DNA of 64,000 bases. Source: Dama dama (Eukaryota; Chordata; Mammalia; Artiodactyla; Cervidae). Position 1 is the first letter of the stretch; every line of letters begins with the position of its first letter. The stretch lies in NCBI RefSeq assembly GCF_033118175.1, contig NC_083696.1:36379001-36443000 (forward strand). Reading direction: 5' to 3'. Below, piece by piece: positions 31,968 through 44,079 of the stretch. The notes under the pieces were generated by a model. The model worked only from the letters and a program-made list of their open reading frames with translations, did not search any database and had not been told where the DNA came from. The position numbers and the translations under genes were made by a program.

Positions 31968-32108
31968 AATGAGTTCACAGCGATAGGTCTCCTGGTCAAT
32001 GTTGGCGAAGCCTGCGAGGGTGTTGAAGAACTTCATGACGCACTCCTCCTCCCGGAGCGAGGCGTACTGCTGGAACGTCTGCTGGATCATCTTCCGGAAC
32101 TGCTTGGG
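31968..32108 (-). CDS. PTK2B: PTK2B exon (FERM F2; residues 224-270)
   Basis: 47 codons, phase 0 at both ends: PKQFRKMIQQTFQQYASLRE, EECVMKFFNTLAGFANIDQE, TYRCELI. It encodes helices of the acyl-CoA-binding-protein-like F2 lobe. The acceptor is CGCCCAG. The donor ATT|GTAACG is weak (T at -1, C at +5), yet the join to QGWN reproduces the human protein. Confidence 0.95.
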
Positions 32109-32542
32109 CTGGGCGAGAGGGTCAGGGGTGAGCGGGGCCCGATTCCTTCCCTTAGGATCTCACCGCAGGCCTGCGCGCTGCTGTAGGCCAGTCCTTAGGC
32201 CTCTGTAGACCGTGAGGGCAGTGGTGATCTCTTACACCTGTGGTCTCAAGGGAGCTCACCATGGCCCTGGGAGGGAGGCAGGGGTGGTAGCACCCCCGGT
32301 GTTCAGGTCATAGAGCTACCTGGCCTCTGATGTGGAACTAGAGCAGGGTTTCTTGATTCCGGGACACAGACGGGCCCATGGGATGCATGGAGCAGTCCCA
32401 GGTCCAGATGGCCTAAGGCAGCACAGACACCCTGGCTTCCCCAAGGGTCCCCAGCTCCATCCCTTACAGACCTAATCCTTGGGGGACATAAGGGAGACTC
32501 GAAGGGAGTCTTTCTGGGCTATTCATCCACTGGTTTCCTCAC
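32109..32542 (-). other. PTK2B: PTK2B intron, nothing recognised
   Basis: 0.43 kb with no repeat recognised. Confidence 0.7.
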
Positions 32543-32597
32543 CTTTAAGTTCTCTTGCATTTGCTTTGGGAAAAACAGGTCCAGGCCCACTTCTTTC
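32543..32597 (-). CDS. PTK2B: PTK2B 55-nt exon (FERM F2; residues 205-223)
   Basis: One base completes E205, then KEVGLDLFFPKQMQENLK, matching human. The acceptor is CTTTCAG and the donor AAG|GTGAGG. Confidence 0.94.
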
Positions 32598-32629
32598 CTG
32601 AAAGTAAGGGGGAAAAAGCAGCATTTGAG

Positions 32630-32832
32630 TCCTCTTTGGTGGCTCAAATGGTAAAGAGCTGCCCGCATTGCGGGAGACCCAGGTTCGATCCCGAGGTCAG
32701 GAAGATCCCTTGGAAAAGGGAATGGTAACCCACTCCAGTATTCTTGCCTGGAGAATTCCATGGATAGAGGAGCCTGGTGGGCTACCGTCCATGGGGTTGC
32801 AAAGAACTGGACAAGACTGAGTGACTAATACT
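32630..32832 (+). mobile_element. Bov-tA SINE close to an acceptor
   Basis: CTCTTTGGTGGCTCAAATGG head, AGGTTCGATCCCGAGGTC, ending GGACAAGACTGAGTGAC. It fills half of a 0.4-kb intron, starting about 33 nt from the acceptor of exon 32543-32597. Confidence 0.92.
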
Positions 32833-32993
32833 TTCTGTATCCGCAGCTCAGGACTTTGGGCCGATCAGGGAAAGGTGAACACAGCAGGGAGGTGGCCCTA
32901 GCCTGGCTCTGGTCTGGGGAGGGTGTGTGGGAGGTGAGCAAAAGGAGCAGGAGGAGGAGGGGAGGAGAGGCTGCGGCCAGTCCCAGAACTTAC

Positions 32994-33056
32994 TCCAAGA
33001 GCTCGAAGTTGGACTTTTTGTCGAGTGCATTGTGGGGCATGTCCTTGAAGAACCGC
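32994..33056 (-). CDS. PTK2B: PTK2B 63-nt exon (FERM F2; residues 184-204)
   Basis: One base completes R184, then RFFKDMPHNALDKKSNFELL and two bases of E205. The RFFKDMPH motif marks FAK-family FERM F2. The acceptor is CTCTCTGCAG and the donor GGA|GTAAGT. Confidence 0.95.
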
Positions 33057-33629
33057 CTGCAGAGAGAGAAGCCACGGGGAACGGGGCCATCAGAGCTGGG
33101 CCACCCAATGCCCACATGTTGGCCCAGAAGCACCCTCCCCTGCCGGATGTGGGAACGACTGGGAGGGAGAACGGAAGGAGAGGCGAAACATTCAGTATTT
33201 AGAAAACTATGAATTTTAGAAAACCCACAAATTTCCTTCCTAGGAAAGACTCCAGCTGTACTCCGGGGTGTCCACCTCTGGCTTATGCAGTTGGTGGGCA
33301 GAGGAGGAGGACAGGGGTTCTACCAGTGGTCTCTAAAAATAAATGACCCAAGGCAGCCAAAACTCAACCTATAGCTGAGGAACACCGACACCCACCTTTG
33401 AGGTTCTGTGTTCCCTTTGTGACTTTCTTTCCCCTCATTTGCTACCTCTGAAAATCTACGTGTATGCAAGCAAATAATTATAAAATATAGTATACATAAA
33501 CACTTTAGCATTTATGGGACAGAAGAAGAAAATAAAACAAACCCATAATACTACCACCTGGGGTGACATCTATTAAGTTTTATTTTTTAAATCTTAATGT
33601 CACAGATTTTTCTCTATGTGACTTTATTT

Positions 33630-33735
33630 TTTTTTCCATTTATTTTTATCAGTCGGAGGCTAACTACTTTACAACATTGTAGTGGTTTTTGCCATACATT
33701 GACATAAATCAGCCATGGATTTACATGTGCTATTA
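33630..33735 (-). mobile_element. Ruminant L1 3' end fragment
   Basis: TTTTTATCAGTCGGAGGCTA, CATTGTAGTGGTTTTTGCCA and CATGGATTTACATGTG are the reverse complement of the ruminant L1 3' UTR seen again at 45390-45520 and 50735-50905. Confidence 0.75.
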
Positions 33736-34984
33736 AATTTTTATACATATTCTTTAAGTATGATTTTCCCTTAAAATGTATGTCTTCATGGAGATTTTAA
33801 TGTATTACTTATTTGTAATAATTGTTTACGTGGAGACAATACTATTTGTCTTATCTTCCCTTCCCTGTTTGGATCATTGTGTCTAGTAATTTCTTCAACT
33901 GTTGCAGACATTGTCCCACTCCTGATCATACTTTAGTAACTCAGTGTTACTCTAACCCAGGTGTCCTTGTGCACATCAGGGAATAGTTTTATGCTACTGA
34001 TACCATAAGCAGAGAAGGGCAAGTAACTTATGATTCATAAGCAATAAATTTACAAAATTCACAGTGTTTAGGAAAGAGTATGGTTAGACCTTCATCTCAC
34101 ACTTTATTATAAATATTTATTCTAGATAGATTAAAGGGAAAATGTTAATAATGAAATTATTTTAAAACTAGAAGAAAAGCTAGGGAAATATTCTCAAATC
34201 ATGGAACTGAGAAGAATATCTAAAGCATGAAATCATAGAAGAGATCTACAATAAAAACTTAAAACATGTAGTGCTATGTCCTTAACAATTTTTAATAAAC
34301 AGTATTTTTGAACATATTGTCAATATAGATAAGTAGTAATAATTATGGTCTCAGTTTTAGAGGAAAAAAATGCATTGGAAAAAACCTGACTTGGAGCTAC
34401 TCTGCTAGTGGAGGTTATCTCTGGTTAATGGAATTTCAAATGATTTTAGTCATTTTTTTCTCCTTCCCTACATGTTCCAAATACAGCACATTGTACAAGG
34501 CAGTGTGGCCATCCACAACACCCCCTGGGCTGGGTGAGCTGCAAAAAAATGTACTTCCAGGTAACTGACCATATTGGCATACTGCATGCAGTTAAATAAC
34601 TCTACAAAATAAATGTCAGTGTGTGTCCACCAGCAAAGAGGTCTTTAGATCTTTACCCAATCATTCAAATTCATACTGTGCCCTCACTGTGTGCCAGGAG
34701 AAGGTGGCACCAACCCTGAGTTCAAGGATTTGATGGATTTCAGATGAGGGCATGTGAACCATTCAGCATCTGACAGAGTGGTGCATACACATGGCCTTGT
34801 GGCCAGTCCTTGCCGGGAGGGGTAGGTGGGGTGGACCTGGGGAATGGGAGGCTTCGAGATGGAGAGACCCTTGAGTGGGCACTGAAGGAAGAGCCCAGGG
34901 CCACACTGCCTGTTATCAAGGTGTGTGTCACAGGCGTGCTCCGAGGTTTTCTATGAATGTTGAGGGATAGCGAACAAGCTTGGG

Positions 34985-35185
34985 GGCTTCCTTGGGGGCT
35001 CAGTAGTAAAGAATCTGTCTGCAGCGCAGGAGATTCAGGTTCAGTCCCTGGGTTGGGAAGATCTCCTGGAGGAGGAAATGACAACCCACTCCAGTATTCT
35101 TGCCTGGAGAATCCTACGGACAGTGAAGCCTGGTGGGCTACAGTCCGTGGGGTCACAGAGTCAGACACGACTGAGTGTCTGAGCT
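34985..35185 (+). mobile_element. Bov-tA SINE
   Basis: GGGCTTCCTTGGGGGCTCAG head, AGGTTCAGTCCCTGGGTTGG, ending CAGACACGACTGAGTG. Confidence 0.93.
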
Positions 35186-35504
35186 GGATGATTTACTAAC
35201 TCTGTACACATCTATTAGCATCTACTGGAGTGGGGGATGGCAGGTAGACGGAAGAAGCCGGAGCCTGGAGGCAAGAGCAGTGGCAGCCAAAGGCAGATAG
35301 GGGACACCAACCAGAGAGAGGGCTGGCGCCTCTCTTCCCAAGGCCAGACAGTGAGCACCTCGGGGCCTTACCATCTGTCGGCCACCACTTGTCCCATTCC
35401 GGCTCTTGCATTCCCACCCTGGAGGAGAGTCCAAGCTGGCAGAGAGCCCAGTGGAGGAGGGAAGGAGTAGGCACTCTCCCTGGAGTGGCCTGGAGGCCAC
35501 CTAC

Positions 35505-35584
35505 CTGAGCTCCAGACAGCCCAGCTGCAGGGCCATCCCTTCGCTGACCTTGCTGGCATAGCGCTGCATGTAGTCGTTCCGGAG
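35505..35584 (-). CDS. PTK2B: PTK2B exon (FERM F1-F2; residues 158-183)
   Basis: 26 codons plus two bases: LRNDYMQRYASKVSEGMALQ, LGCLEL, AG. It is the start of the F2 helical lobe (LQLGCLELR). The acceptor is CCTGCCAG and the donor CAG|GTAGGT. Confidence 0.95.
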
Positions 35585-35917
35585 CTGGCAGGGAGAAAGG
35601 CCACGGTTTAGACTCCCGCCCTCGCTCCCCATTTCCCTGAGATGAGCAGATGCCCCAGGAGGTGGAGGGGGCTTTGAACACCATCCTGCTGCCCTGAGTG
35701 GTCTCTCATCCCTCCCCCGACAAATGCACAACTTCGTAGCAGGAGGGGGAGGTGCCCTGGGTAGTGTTGACGGTGCCCCCACAGGCGCGAGTTTTTGAAG
35801 CACTTTCCTAGCACATTTTTTTCAAGGGTCCACAAGGCAGGAAGTTCAGGTTCCCCTCTCCCACCCCTCACTTTGGAGATAAAGAAACTGGGAATGGGGG
35901 GAGGAGGTAGTCATTTT

Positions 35918-36118
35918 TTCTTCCCGATGGCTCAGCGGTAAAGAATCCTCCTGCATGCAGGAGACACAGATGAGGGTTTGACCCCTGGGTTGGGAAGATC
36001 CCCTGGAGGAGGGCATGGCAACCCACTCCGGTATTCTAGCCTGGAGGGGCGAGAGGAGCCTGGCGGACTACAGTCCTTGGGTTTGCAAAGAGGTGGACAC
36101 GACTGAGCGACTGAGCAC
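35918..36118 (+). mobile_element. Bov-tA SINE
   Basis: TTCTTCCCGATGGCTCAGCG head; the B-box region is altered (GGGTTTGACCCCTGGG). It ends CACGACTGAGCGACTG. Confidence 0.9.
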
Positions 36119-36448
36119 ACACGCACGCAGTAATTTACCCAAAGCTTTGTTGGTGAGTAGTGACGGATGTCACTCAAGATACAAGAAAAGTCCGGCTTGG
36201 CCAGTAAAGGACCAGGAGGGAGACGGAGGCTGGGGCAAAGGCCAGACAGAAAACAGCCGCGGCGGCTCTCATGCACGTGGTGTTTATTCCCCGCCACGTC
36301 TCGTGCTGGGCACCTCAGGGGCACTGCAGCCAGGAGAGTGGTGAGCTCCAAACAGCTCACAGAAGTCAGCTATTAAGTTTTCCAAAACTTTGTGAGCTGC
36401 TTGATATATCAGTCTTTTGAAATGAGGCCAAGATGGGAGAATTTGATT

Positions 36449-36636
36449 TAGTTTAGTTGCTAAGTTGTGTTTGACTCTTGTGACCCCACAGACTGTAGCC
36501 CTGTCCATGGGATTTCCCAAGTAAGAATACTGGAGTGGATTGCCATTTCCTTTTACAGGGGATCTTCTGGACCCTGGGATCGGACTCAGGTCTCCTGCAT
36601 TGCAGGTGGATTCGTTACCGCCTGAGCTACCAGGGG
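36449..36636 (-). mobile_element. Bov-tA SINE
   Basis: AGTTGCTAAGTTGTGTTTGA to GCCTGAGCTACCAGGGG. A slightly shortened reverse copy. Confidence 0.9.
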
Positions 36637-37165
36637 TTATTTACAAACACAGAGATTGGCAAGCACTACAAATCAGAGTTGGTTTACCAGTACACTGCTA
36701 GTACTATCGTTAGGTCTTCACGGCAGCCCAGTAATGTACATATTCTTCTTATCACCCCCTTTTGATAGAAGAGGAAACAAGCTCATGCAGGTAAATTAGG
36801 TCCCCAGGGGTTTCAGGCTGGAACGTGGCAAAACTGGGCTAGAAACCAGGTGTGTTGGACAGCTGAGCCTGTGTGCTAGGATTGCTTCCCTTCTCTTTGG
36901 ACTTGCTCTGCCTGCTTCCCCAGCCAGGTCATCTGGGTAGTAGATAGCCACCAGGAAAATCCAAGAGGCCCTGTGCCTATGGGGAGGGGTCATTCTGCCC
37001 TCAGGTGTGAGGGAAGCAGGTTTGGATAGCTGACCAGGGACCAAGGAATGTCCCCGAGAGAAGCTTCCTGGAATGGGACCTTCAAAATGCAAGCTTTTGT
37101 CTTTCCATCTCCCCAGGAGAGGATGGTCATAGGACCCAGGGGACCGGAAGATAAAATACTTCTAC

Positions 37166-37253
37166 CTGTTGGTAAAAATAAAGCAGCGTGGTCCTGTCTT
37201 CTTTCAGGCTCTCCATGAAGTCTTCTGGCAGGTAGCGGATTTGAAGGTCATAC
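37166..37253 (-). CDS. PTK2B: PTK2B exon (FERM F1; residues 128-157)
   Basis: One base completes R128, then YDLQIRYLPEDFMESLKEDR, TTLLYFYQQ. It is the end of the ubiquitin-like F1 lobe and entry to F2. The acceptor is TGTCCCAG and the donor CAG|GTAGAA. Confidence 0.95.
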
Positions 37254-37367
37254 CTGGGACAAGTAGTTCAATTTCTCTGGTTGACGGAGGGAAGCTGGTC
37301 CTACCAGGGGCTGCCCACTCCTCATTTTCCCCCTCCCCCGTTCCAGAACCTGCGGCTCCTCTCTTAC

Positions 37368-37546
37368 CTCCACTCGGCTTCCACATGTAGACACTCATAC
37401 TTGTCCTGCACCTCCCCCACTGTCATCAGCGGGTGCAGCCAGTGGATCTCGTCTGACTTCATGTGCTTCAGCCTCAGCCCATAGCAGTCAGCCAGCTGGA
37501 TGTTGGGCCCGATCCGCCCGCTCAGCAGGATGGAGGCAATGACATC
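37368..37546 (-). CDS. PTK2B: PTK2B exon (FERM F1; residues 69-127), first in window
   Basis: 59 codons plus two bases: DVIASILLSGRIGPNIQLAD, CYGLRLKHMKSDEIHWLHPL, MTVGEVQDKYECLHVEAEW, AG. It holds the family motif GLRLKHMKSDEIHWLHP. The acceptor is CCTCTGTAG and the donor GAG|GTAAGA. It starts in phase 0, which fits an upstream exon of exactly 68 codons outside the window. Human reads EIITSILLSGRIGPNIRLAE. Confidence 0.96.
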
Positions 37547-38037
37547 CTACAGAGGAGAAGAGAGAGGGCTTGACTCAGGGGTATGCCCTTCTGGGCTCCC
37601 ACAGTCCCCACAGAGCCCATGGAGGTGTGATTCTCTAGGGTGGGATTCTGACTTAAATGCTTTATTCGTCTCTGATTCACAAGCACTTAGTGTAAGGCTG
37701 GGTACGCGGTAGGCTCTGTGTGATGAACGAACAAGTTTGCAAAATCAGACAGGGATGGAGGAACTGAGAGGAGAAGCAAAGGAGAAAATGCAGTGAGCAA
37801 AGAGCATGAATTCCATACGTATGCATTTCATTCCAACCCAACCAAGCCATCACTACCGAGCACTGACCATGTAAGAAGCACCCTCTGAATGGCTTCCAAT
37901 TTAGCCAGCATTACCAAGCCTCTGCAGCAGGCATTTCTGGGAACTGTGCATACATTATTTCACTGAATCTGTGCAACACAAGGGAGCAGGTGTTACTTCC
38001 CCATTTGGCCAATGGGGAAACTTATGGAGATCACAGG

Positions 38038-38345
38038 GGCTTCCCTGATAGCTCAGTTGGTAAAGAATCCACCTGCAATGCAGGAGACCCAGGTTCAATG
38101 CCTGGGTAGGGAAGATCCGCTGGAGAAGGGATAGGCTACCCAGTCCAGTATTCTTGGGCTTCCTTTGTGGCTCAGCTGGTAAAGAATCCGCCTGCAATGC
38201 GGGAGAGCTGGGTTCAATCCCTGGGTTGGGAAGATGCCCCAGAGAAAGGAAAGGCTACCCACTCCAGTATTCTGGCCTGGAGAATTCCATGTACTATACA
38301 GTCCATGGGGTTGCAAAGAGTCAGACACAACTGGGAGACTTTCAC
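38038..38345 (+). mobile_element. Two Bov-tA SINEs in tandem (first truncated)
   Basis: A first copy (38038-38155: GGGGCTTCCCTGATAGCTCA head, stopping at CAGTATTCTTG) runs directly into a second head (38156: GGCTTCCTTTGTGGCTCAGC), which is full length to the TTCACTT tail. This looks like insertion of one SINE into the body of another. Confidence 0.9.
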
Positions 38346-39842
38346 TTCACTTCACTTTAATGGAGATCACATAGCTCATGGCATTAAGCTGGAATACGGA
38401 CTCTGAACCCTGGACTCTGAGGACTAGTACTAGATCAAGTTGCTTCATGGAAAGGTTAGGCTGGGTAAGATAGAAGGGAAGGACTTATATTAGGGATTAA
38501 GTGGCACCATTTCTGCACAAGAAGCATGGCCACCAGAAACAGAGTATTGACAAAAAATTAAGTGCCCTCCGTATTCCTGCTTTCTTGATCAGAAGCCAGC
38601 CCGCCCCACAGCCTGATGCCATAGCTTCCTGGCCTGGAGCCTGAGTTGGATTAAGAGGCCCATTGACAGCAGCCTGGAAAACCACCATCTATAAAGTCCT
38701 GTCTAGTTCTGAAATCACACTGGTTACACTTTAATTCAGGTTTCTCATGGAGTTCCACACATCATTGGTTAATCAAGCCCACTCCTGATGGAGTAAAAAG
38801 TACTCTAAAGGCAAATGAAAAAACTCACAAGCACTAACCAATCTCTGCTGAGTATCTTTGTAGTACATGCCACCCAGTCTGAAACCCCTGTGAATATTGA
38901 AAACTTCAAATATATAAGAAGATAGAAGTCAGTAGATTAGTATAATAAATCCCCATGTATACCCCACCCATCTTCAACAGTTACTAACATTTTGCCATTT
39001 TTACTTCTTCTATAACACCACCATCTGTTACTTAACCACCACTCAACTATCGTCAATTTTTACAGTTCTTTCACAGTGAAATTCATATTAATTTAAAGAC
39101 ACAAAGTTTAGCTACATAGTTTGACACATGAACACACCTGTGCAACCCACATACCAATTAAGATATTTCCAGATCTCCAGAAAGTTCCCTCATATCCCTT
39201 GTCAGTCAACTTTCATGGCATAGTCCTACTTCCGGTTCTAGGCAACAATTTTTTCCTCCAACTTTTACTTGTTTTGCCTGTTGTTGAACTTCATATAATT
39301 GGAATAATTTCATATATATTATTCATCCTCCTGTTGCTAAATACCCGGGTTATTTCTCATTTTTGGCTATTGTAAATAAAATTACTATGAGCATTAATGT
39401 ATAAGTCTTTTTGAGTATGTGTGTTGTCATTTCCTCTGGACAAATACCTAGGAGAGAAAGGACTGGGTCAAAGGTAGATGAACTTTATAAGTGATCACCA
39501 CAATGATTCCATTTTATATATATATATTATGATGTATGAGACGTCCATCACACTACATCCTCTCCAACTTTTGGTGTTATAAATGTTTTTAACATTAGAT
39601 ATTTTAGTGAGTATGCATAGTATCCCATTGTGCTTTTAATTTGCACTTCCCTGAAGACTAACAACATTGAGTACTCTTCCATCTGCTTATAACCATTGAT
39701 ATATCTTCCTTTGTGAGGTACTCATTCAAATTCGTTGTCCATTGTGTGTGTGTGTTTATTGATTGTAGGAGGTCCTTATACAATCTAGATAAAAGTACTT
39801 TGCATATGTCTTATGAATATTTTCTCTAGATCTGTACTGGTG

Positions 39843-40162
39843 AAAATCACTCAGTCATGTCCGACTCTGCGACCCCTTGAACTGTAGCCTGCCAGGCTCC
39901 TCTGTCCATGAAGTTCTCTAGCTCAGAATACTGGAGTAGGTAGCCATTCCCTTCTCCAGGGGATCTTCCCAACCCAGGGATCAAACCCAGGACTCCCACA
40001 TTGCAGGTGGATTCTTTACCATCTGAACCATGAGGGATGCCCAAGAACACTGGATTGAGTAGCTTATCCCTTCCCCAGGGGATCTTCCAGACCCAGGAAT
40101 TGAACCAGGGTCTCCTGTATTGCAGGTGGATTCTTTATCAGCAGCGCCACCAGGGAAGCCCA
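39843..40162 (-). mobile_element. Two adjacent Bov-tA SINEs
   Basis: A full reverse copy (39843-40041: CACTCAGTCATGTCCGACTC to CATGAGGGATGCCC) is followed directly by a truncated second copy (40042-40162) ending CGCCACCAGGGAAGCCC. Confidence 0.9.
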
Positions 40163-40326
40163 GATCTGTATTGTGCCTAGTATTTATTTCCTTAACAGTA
40201 CCTTTCAATAGTCTCATTTACCCAAATATTCTTTTATGGTCAGTGCTTTTTGCATCTTAAGAAATCTTTGCCTGTCTCCAAGTCATGAATATATTCTCCT
40301 GTTTTCTTGTATAAACTTCATAGCTT

Positions 40327-40578
40327 TAGGACTTCCCTGGTGGTCCAGTGGCCAAAGCAGGGGTCATGGGTTCAATCCCTGGTCTGGAAAGTTTCCATGT
40401 GCAGGGGGACACTAAACCTGTGTGCCACAACTATTGGAGTCCTCACTCCCTAGAGCCCATGCACAATGAGAGAAAACTGCAGACTGCAGCTGGAGAGGAA
40501 CCCCTGCACTCCAAAACCAGGAAAAGGCTGCATGCAGCAACAAAGACTTAGTGCAGCCAAAAATTAATTGATTTTAAA
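40327..40578 (+). mobile_element. CHR-type SINE
   Basis: AGGACTTCCCTGGTGGTCCA head, GGGTTCAATCCCTGGTCTGG and a GCAGCAACAAAGACTTAGTG body with A-rich tail. Inserted in the L1M. Confidence 0.85.
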
Positions 40579-40879
40579 AAGGTCATAAAACAAAAACATC
40601 ATAGTTTTAGCTTTTACCTTTGTCTCTGTGATTGAGCTTGAGTTACCCTTTGTGTCTGGTGTGAAGTAGGGGTCAAATAAATTTTTTTTGTCATAAAGTT
40701 CTATGGTTATTCAGCATTGGCTGTTGATTTTCATTTCCTAATTGAATTGTTTTGCTGTCTTTGTCAAAATCAACTGGCCATATAAATTCTGGGCTGTCAG
40801 TTCTGTTCTATTGATTTCTGCCTGCACTATGCCAATGCTACTCTGTCTGCATTACTGTAGCTTTAGATAAGATCTTTAA

Positions 40880-41208
40880 AATTTTTACTTATTTATTTAA
40901 CTTAGTTTGGTGTGCTGGGTCTTCATTGCTGCACACTGGCTTTCTCTAGTTGCAGTGAGTGGGGGGTCCTCCCTAGGAGCAGTACGTGGGCTTTTGTTTG
41001 TGGTGTCTTTTCCTAGTTTTGGAGTAGGAGCTCTAGGTACCTGTGCTTCAGTAGTCACCAAGTGCAGACTTAGTGGTGCCAAGGCATGTGAGATCTTATT
41101 TCCCAGACCAGGGATCGAACCTGTGTCCCCTGCATTGGCAGGCAGACCAGAGAACCAGTGAACCACCGAACCACCATTCTTAACCAGTGAAATGCCAGGG
41201 ACGTCCCT
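40880..41208 (-). mobile_element. CHR-type SINE (long form)
   Basis: TTTGGTGTGCTGGGTCTTCA start, CCAGGGATCGAACCTGTGTC box, ending CCAGGGACGTCCC. Inserted in the L1M. Confidence 0.8.
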
Positions 41209-41544
41209 AGAGGAGATCTTGAAGTCAAACAGCATAAGCCTTCCGCCATTTCCTCCCGAAAATTATTGTGCTATTCTGGGTCTCTGCATCTCCATATACA
41301 TTTTTGAATCAGTTTGTCACTTTCTATTTAAAATATCTGCTGAATTATGATTGAGATTGTGTTACATCTACAGCTTAGCGAGGGAGAACTGGCATCTTCA
41401 CAGCACGGAGTCTTCCAATCCTCACACATGGTATATCTCTCCACTTATTTTGCTTGTCTTTCATGTTTGCCAGCAATAATTTGTAGTTTCCAGTGTATAG
41501 GTTTTACAGGTCTTTTGTTAAATTTATTCCTAATTTTAACAATT

Positions 41545-41812
41545 AGGACTGATGCTGAAACTCCAATACTTTGACCACCTGATGTAAAGAGCTGATTCAT
41601 TGGAAAAGACCCTGATGCTGGGAAAGATTGAGGATAGGAGGAGAAGGGGATGATAGAGGATGAGATGGTTGGGTGGAATCGCTGACTCAGTGAACACAAG
41701 TTTGAGCAAACTCTGGGAGATAGTGAAGGACAGGGAAGCCTGGTGTGCTGCAGTCCATGGGGTCACAAAGAGTCGGACACGACTTAGCAACCAAACACAA
41801 CAACATGGTTTG
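41545..41812 (+). mobile_element. BovB LINE 3' end
   Basis: AGGACTGATGCTGAAACTCC through GGTCACAAAGAGTCGGACAC. 5' truncated, non-coding, immediately after the L1M relic. Confidence 0.92.
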
Positions 41813-42620
41813 AAAGAGAAAGGTCTGTTTACTGAGAGAACCTAGGACCAACGACACCCTGACAGTCAATTGGATACCAAACACCCAGTCTTACTTTCCA
41901 AATACCCTTCTGTACTAAACAGATCTAGGATTCCTTGGAGAAATACTGATTCCCCGGCTGGGGCAAAGAAGGTAAGAGATGAGCCTGGAATATATTTTTG
42001 TGCTAGAGAAAAAGGAAGTGTTTAGAGAATGTTGGGGGACACATGACAAGGAACCAGTATAAGCTTAAAGGGACTGGGACAAGCCAAGTCTGGGAGAACA
42101 TAAGCATTAAAGTCTATCATGGTGGAGTGTGTCCACAGAATAAAACAGAATCTAGGACAGATAAGTAAATAAATGGGGGAGAAGAGGATGCTTTTCTTTA
42201 GAGTAGAATACTAACTAGGAAATGTAGAAGAGAGGATGGAAATAGAGAGTCACTGCCAACAAACCCAGTGTTGGTTAGTTCAGGCATGATTCATCAATGG
42301 AAGATAAGGCTGAAGAGCAGAGGACACTGACATGGTCTGAGTGTATCTCCTTTCAGACACTAATCAAATACAAAGGAAAACCTGGCAGACACAAATGACC
42401 AGGTCAACAAAGATAACTTCACCAGTGCTAGAACATGGTAAAGAGGACGTGCCTCCCACCTTGATACACTGAGATGGGTACAGGACATCATTTCTGTGCC
42501 AACTCTGCTCTGAGTTCATGATGAGTCTAGGCACGAACCTGGGTGAGTGGTCTCCTCTGAGACTGATAGATGGAATAAAGGGCTCAACTCTCTCAGACTG
42601 AGAAACTCTTTCAGGTTGGA

Positions 42621-43262
42621 GGAGACCAGAGAGATATGACAATCAAATGCAATGGGTGTTCCTGGACCAGTCAGGAAAAATGGATATTTTAGGCACAGTT
42701 GGTGAAATTTGAATGGGTTCTATGGTTAGGGCTTCCCCAGTGGCCTAGCGGTAAAGAATTCACCTGCCAACGCAGGAGACATGGGTTCGATCCCTGGGTC
42801 AGGAAGATCCCCTGGAAAAGGAAATAGCAACCCATTCTAGTATTCGTGCCTGGAGAATCCCATGGACAAAGGAGCCTGGTGGGTTACATTCCATGGGGCC
42901 ACAAAGAGTAGGACATGGCTTAGCAACTGAACAACAAATGGTTTAGATGGTAGTGGTGATTGTAGCAATGGTGATTTCCCACTTTAGATGGTCACAATTC
43001 TGTAGAAGAGTGTCCTTGTGTGGGAGAAATAAATACTGAAGTCTTTTCAGTGATGGAGCAGTATTGCTGCAACTTGCTTTCAAATAACTCAGAGAGAAAA
43101 TAAAGATAGTGGGCATAGTGTATGCATGTTTATGAAGAGATAGAGCCACTACATATGGAAAATGACACATTTAAACGATTGGGAAATCTGGGTGTAGGTG
43201 ATATGGGACTTCAGACACGTCTTTCAACTTTTTTATAAATTTTGAATAATTTCAAAATGATG
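42621..43262 (+). repeat. Old mammalian interspersed repeat split by a Bov-tA
   Basis: Left part includes ATGACAATCAAATGCAATGG and CAGTTGGTGAAATTTGAATG. Right part includes AGAGTGTCCTTGTGTGGGAG and ends TTTTGAATAATTTCAAAATG. I recognise the motif order as a common ancient repeat but not its family name. The SINE at 42729-42935 separates the halves. Confidence 0.55.
42729..42935 (+). mobile_element. Bov-tA SINE
   Basis: GGGCTTCCCCAGTGGCCTAG head, GGGTTCGATCCCTGGGTCAG, ending ACATGGCTTAGCAACTG. Confidence 0.93.
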
Positions 43263-44079
43263 AGAGTCTCTGGTAAGGGAGATTCCCAGCCATATAAGAA
43301 TTAAAGGCACCATATCAAATGGACTAATAGAATTTCTGCCCAGCTGGACAGGAGCCTTGCATCCAGCTTCTCTTCCACTCAGAGTCTCTGAGAGGAACCA
43401 GACTGTATCCACTCTTCGCTCTGTGGTTTGTAAAACTCTCCAGGGCATAATTGGTGCAAAATTTTTTCCCCTAGGTTTCCTTCTAAAACACAACCAACTT
43501 CTATCATAAGGATGTTGGGAAAAGGTTAACTCTAGATCCTTATAGTGGAAATTCATTAAGAGACTCTTCATCCAACAGATTTTCATAGGAAGATGGATCT
43601 CAGCTTCAGGTAAGGAAGAGTATGAAGTGTACTATTCGGGGGGCTGCCTGGTACTGAGCAGGCTTTTACCAGAAGGCATTCTTCCTAGAGGAGGAAACCT
43701 GAAGTTCCTGGGGGGAGGGAGCTTTACCAAATGGCTACTCCACCCACCATCACCATCACCCCACTAGTTACTGACAGAGGATGTTGTACATAAAAGAACT
43801 TGGCTTCTCTTTGTCCTTGCTTCTGGGAAGGGAGCCTCTGAACCCCTGAAATTTCCTACGTATCACTTAGAGTATCTTTATTGTTCCTGGTGGGTTCCTT
43901 GGACTGAGGTTTATGCTGATGAAGTGATTCACAGTGGGCCCCTGAAAAGTCTCATGATGGGGGCTGGCCTTGTTGGAAAAACCAACCATGTCATTAGAGG
44001 TTTAGAGCTTTGAATCACATGATATTAGCCTGGCTGAGGAGGAGGAGGTGGAAGGTTGGAAGATCGAATCAAATAGATA

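Larger units (their letters stand above)
33057..35504 (-). other. PTK2B: PTK2B intron (2.4 kb)
   Basis: Holds a 0.1-kb L1 3' relic (33630-33735, reverse) and a Bov-tA (34985-35185). About 33740-34680 is AT-rich unique or very diverged sequence in which I recognise nothing. Confidence 0.75.
38890..41544 (-). mobile_element. Old L1M LINE fragment, broken by at least four SINEs
   Basis: The + strand shows the complement of an L1M 3' region: GGACAAATACCTAGGAG, TTTTAATTTGCACTTCCCTG, ATTACTGTAGCTTTAGATAA and GATTGAGATTGTGTTACATC. The order is that of a single reversed L1 over 2.6 kb. SINEs at 39843-40041, 40042-40162, 40327-40578 and 40880-41208 interrupt it. No usable reading frame remains. Confidence 0.75.
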
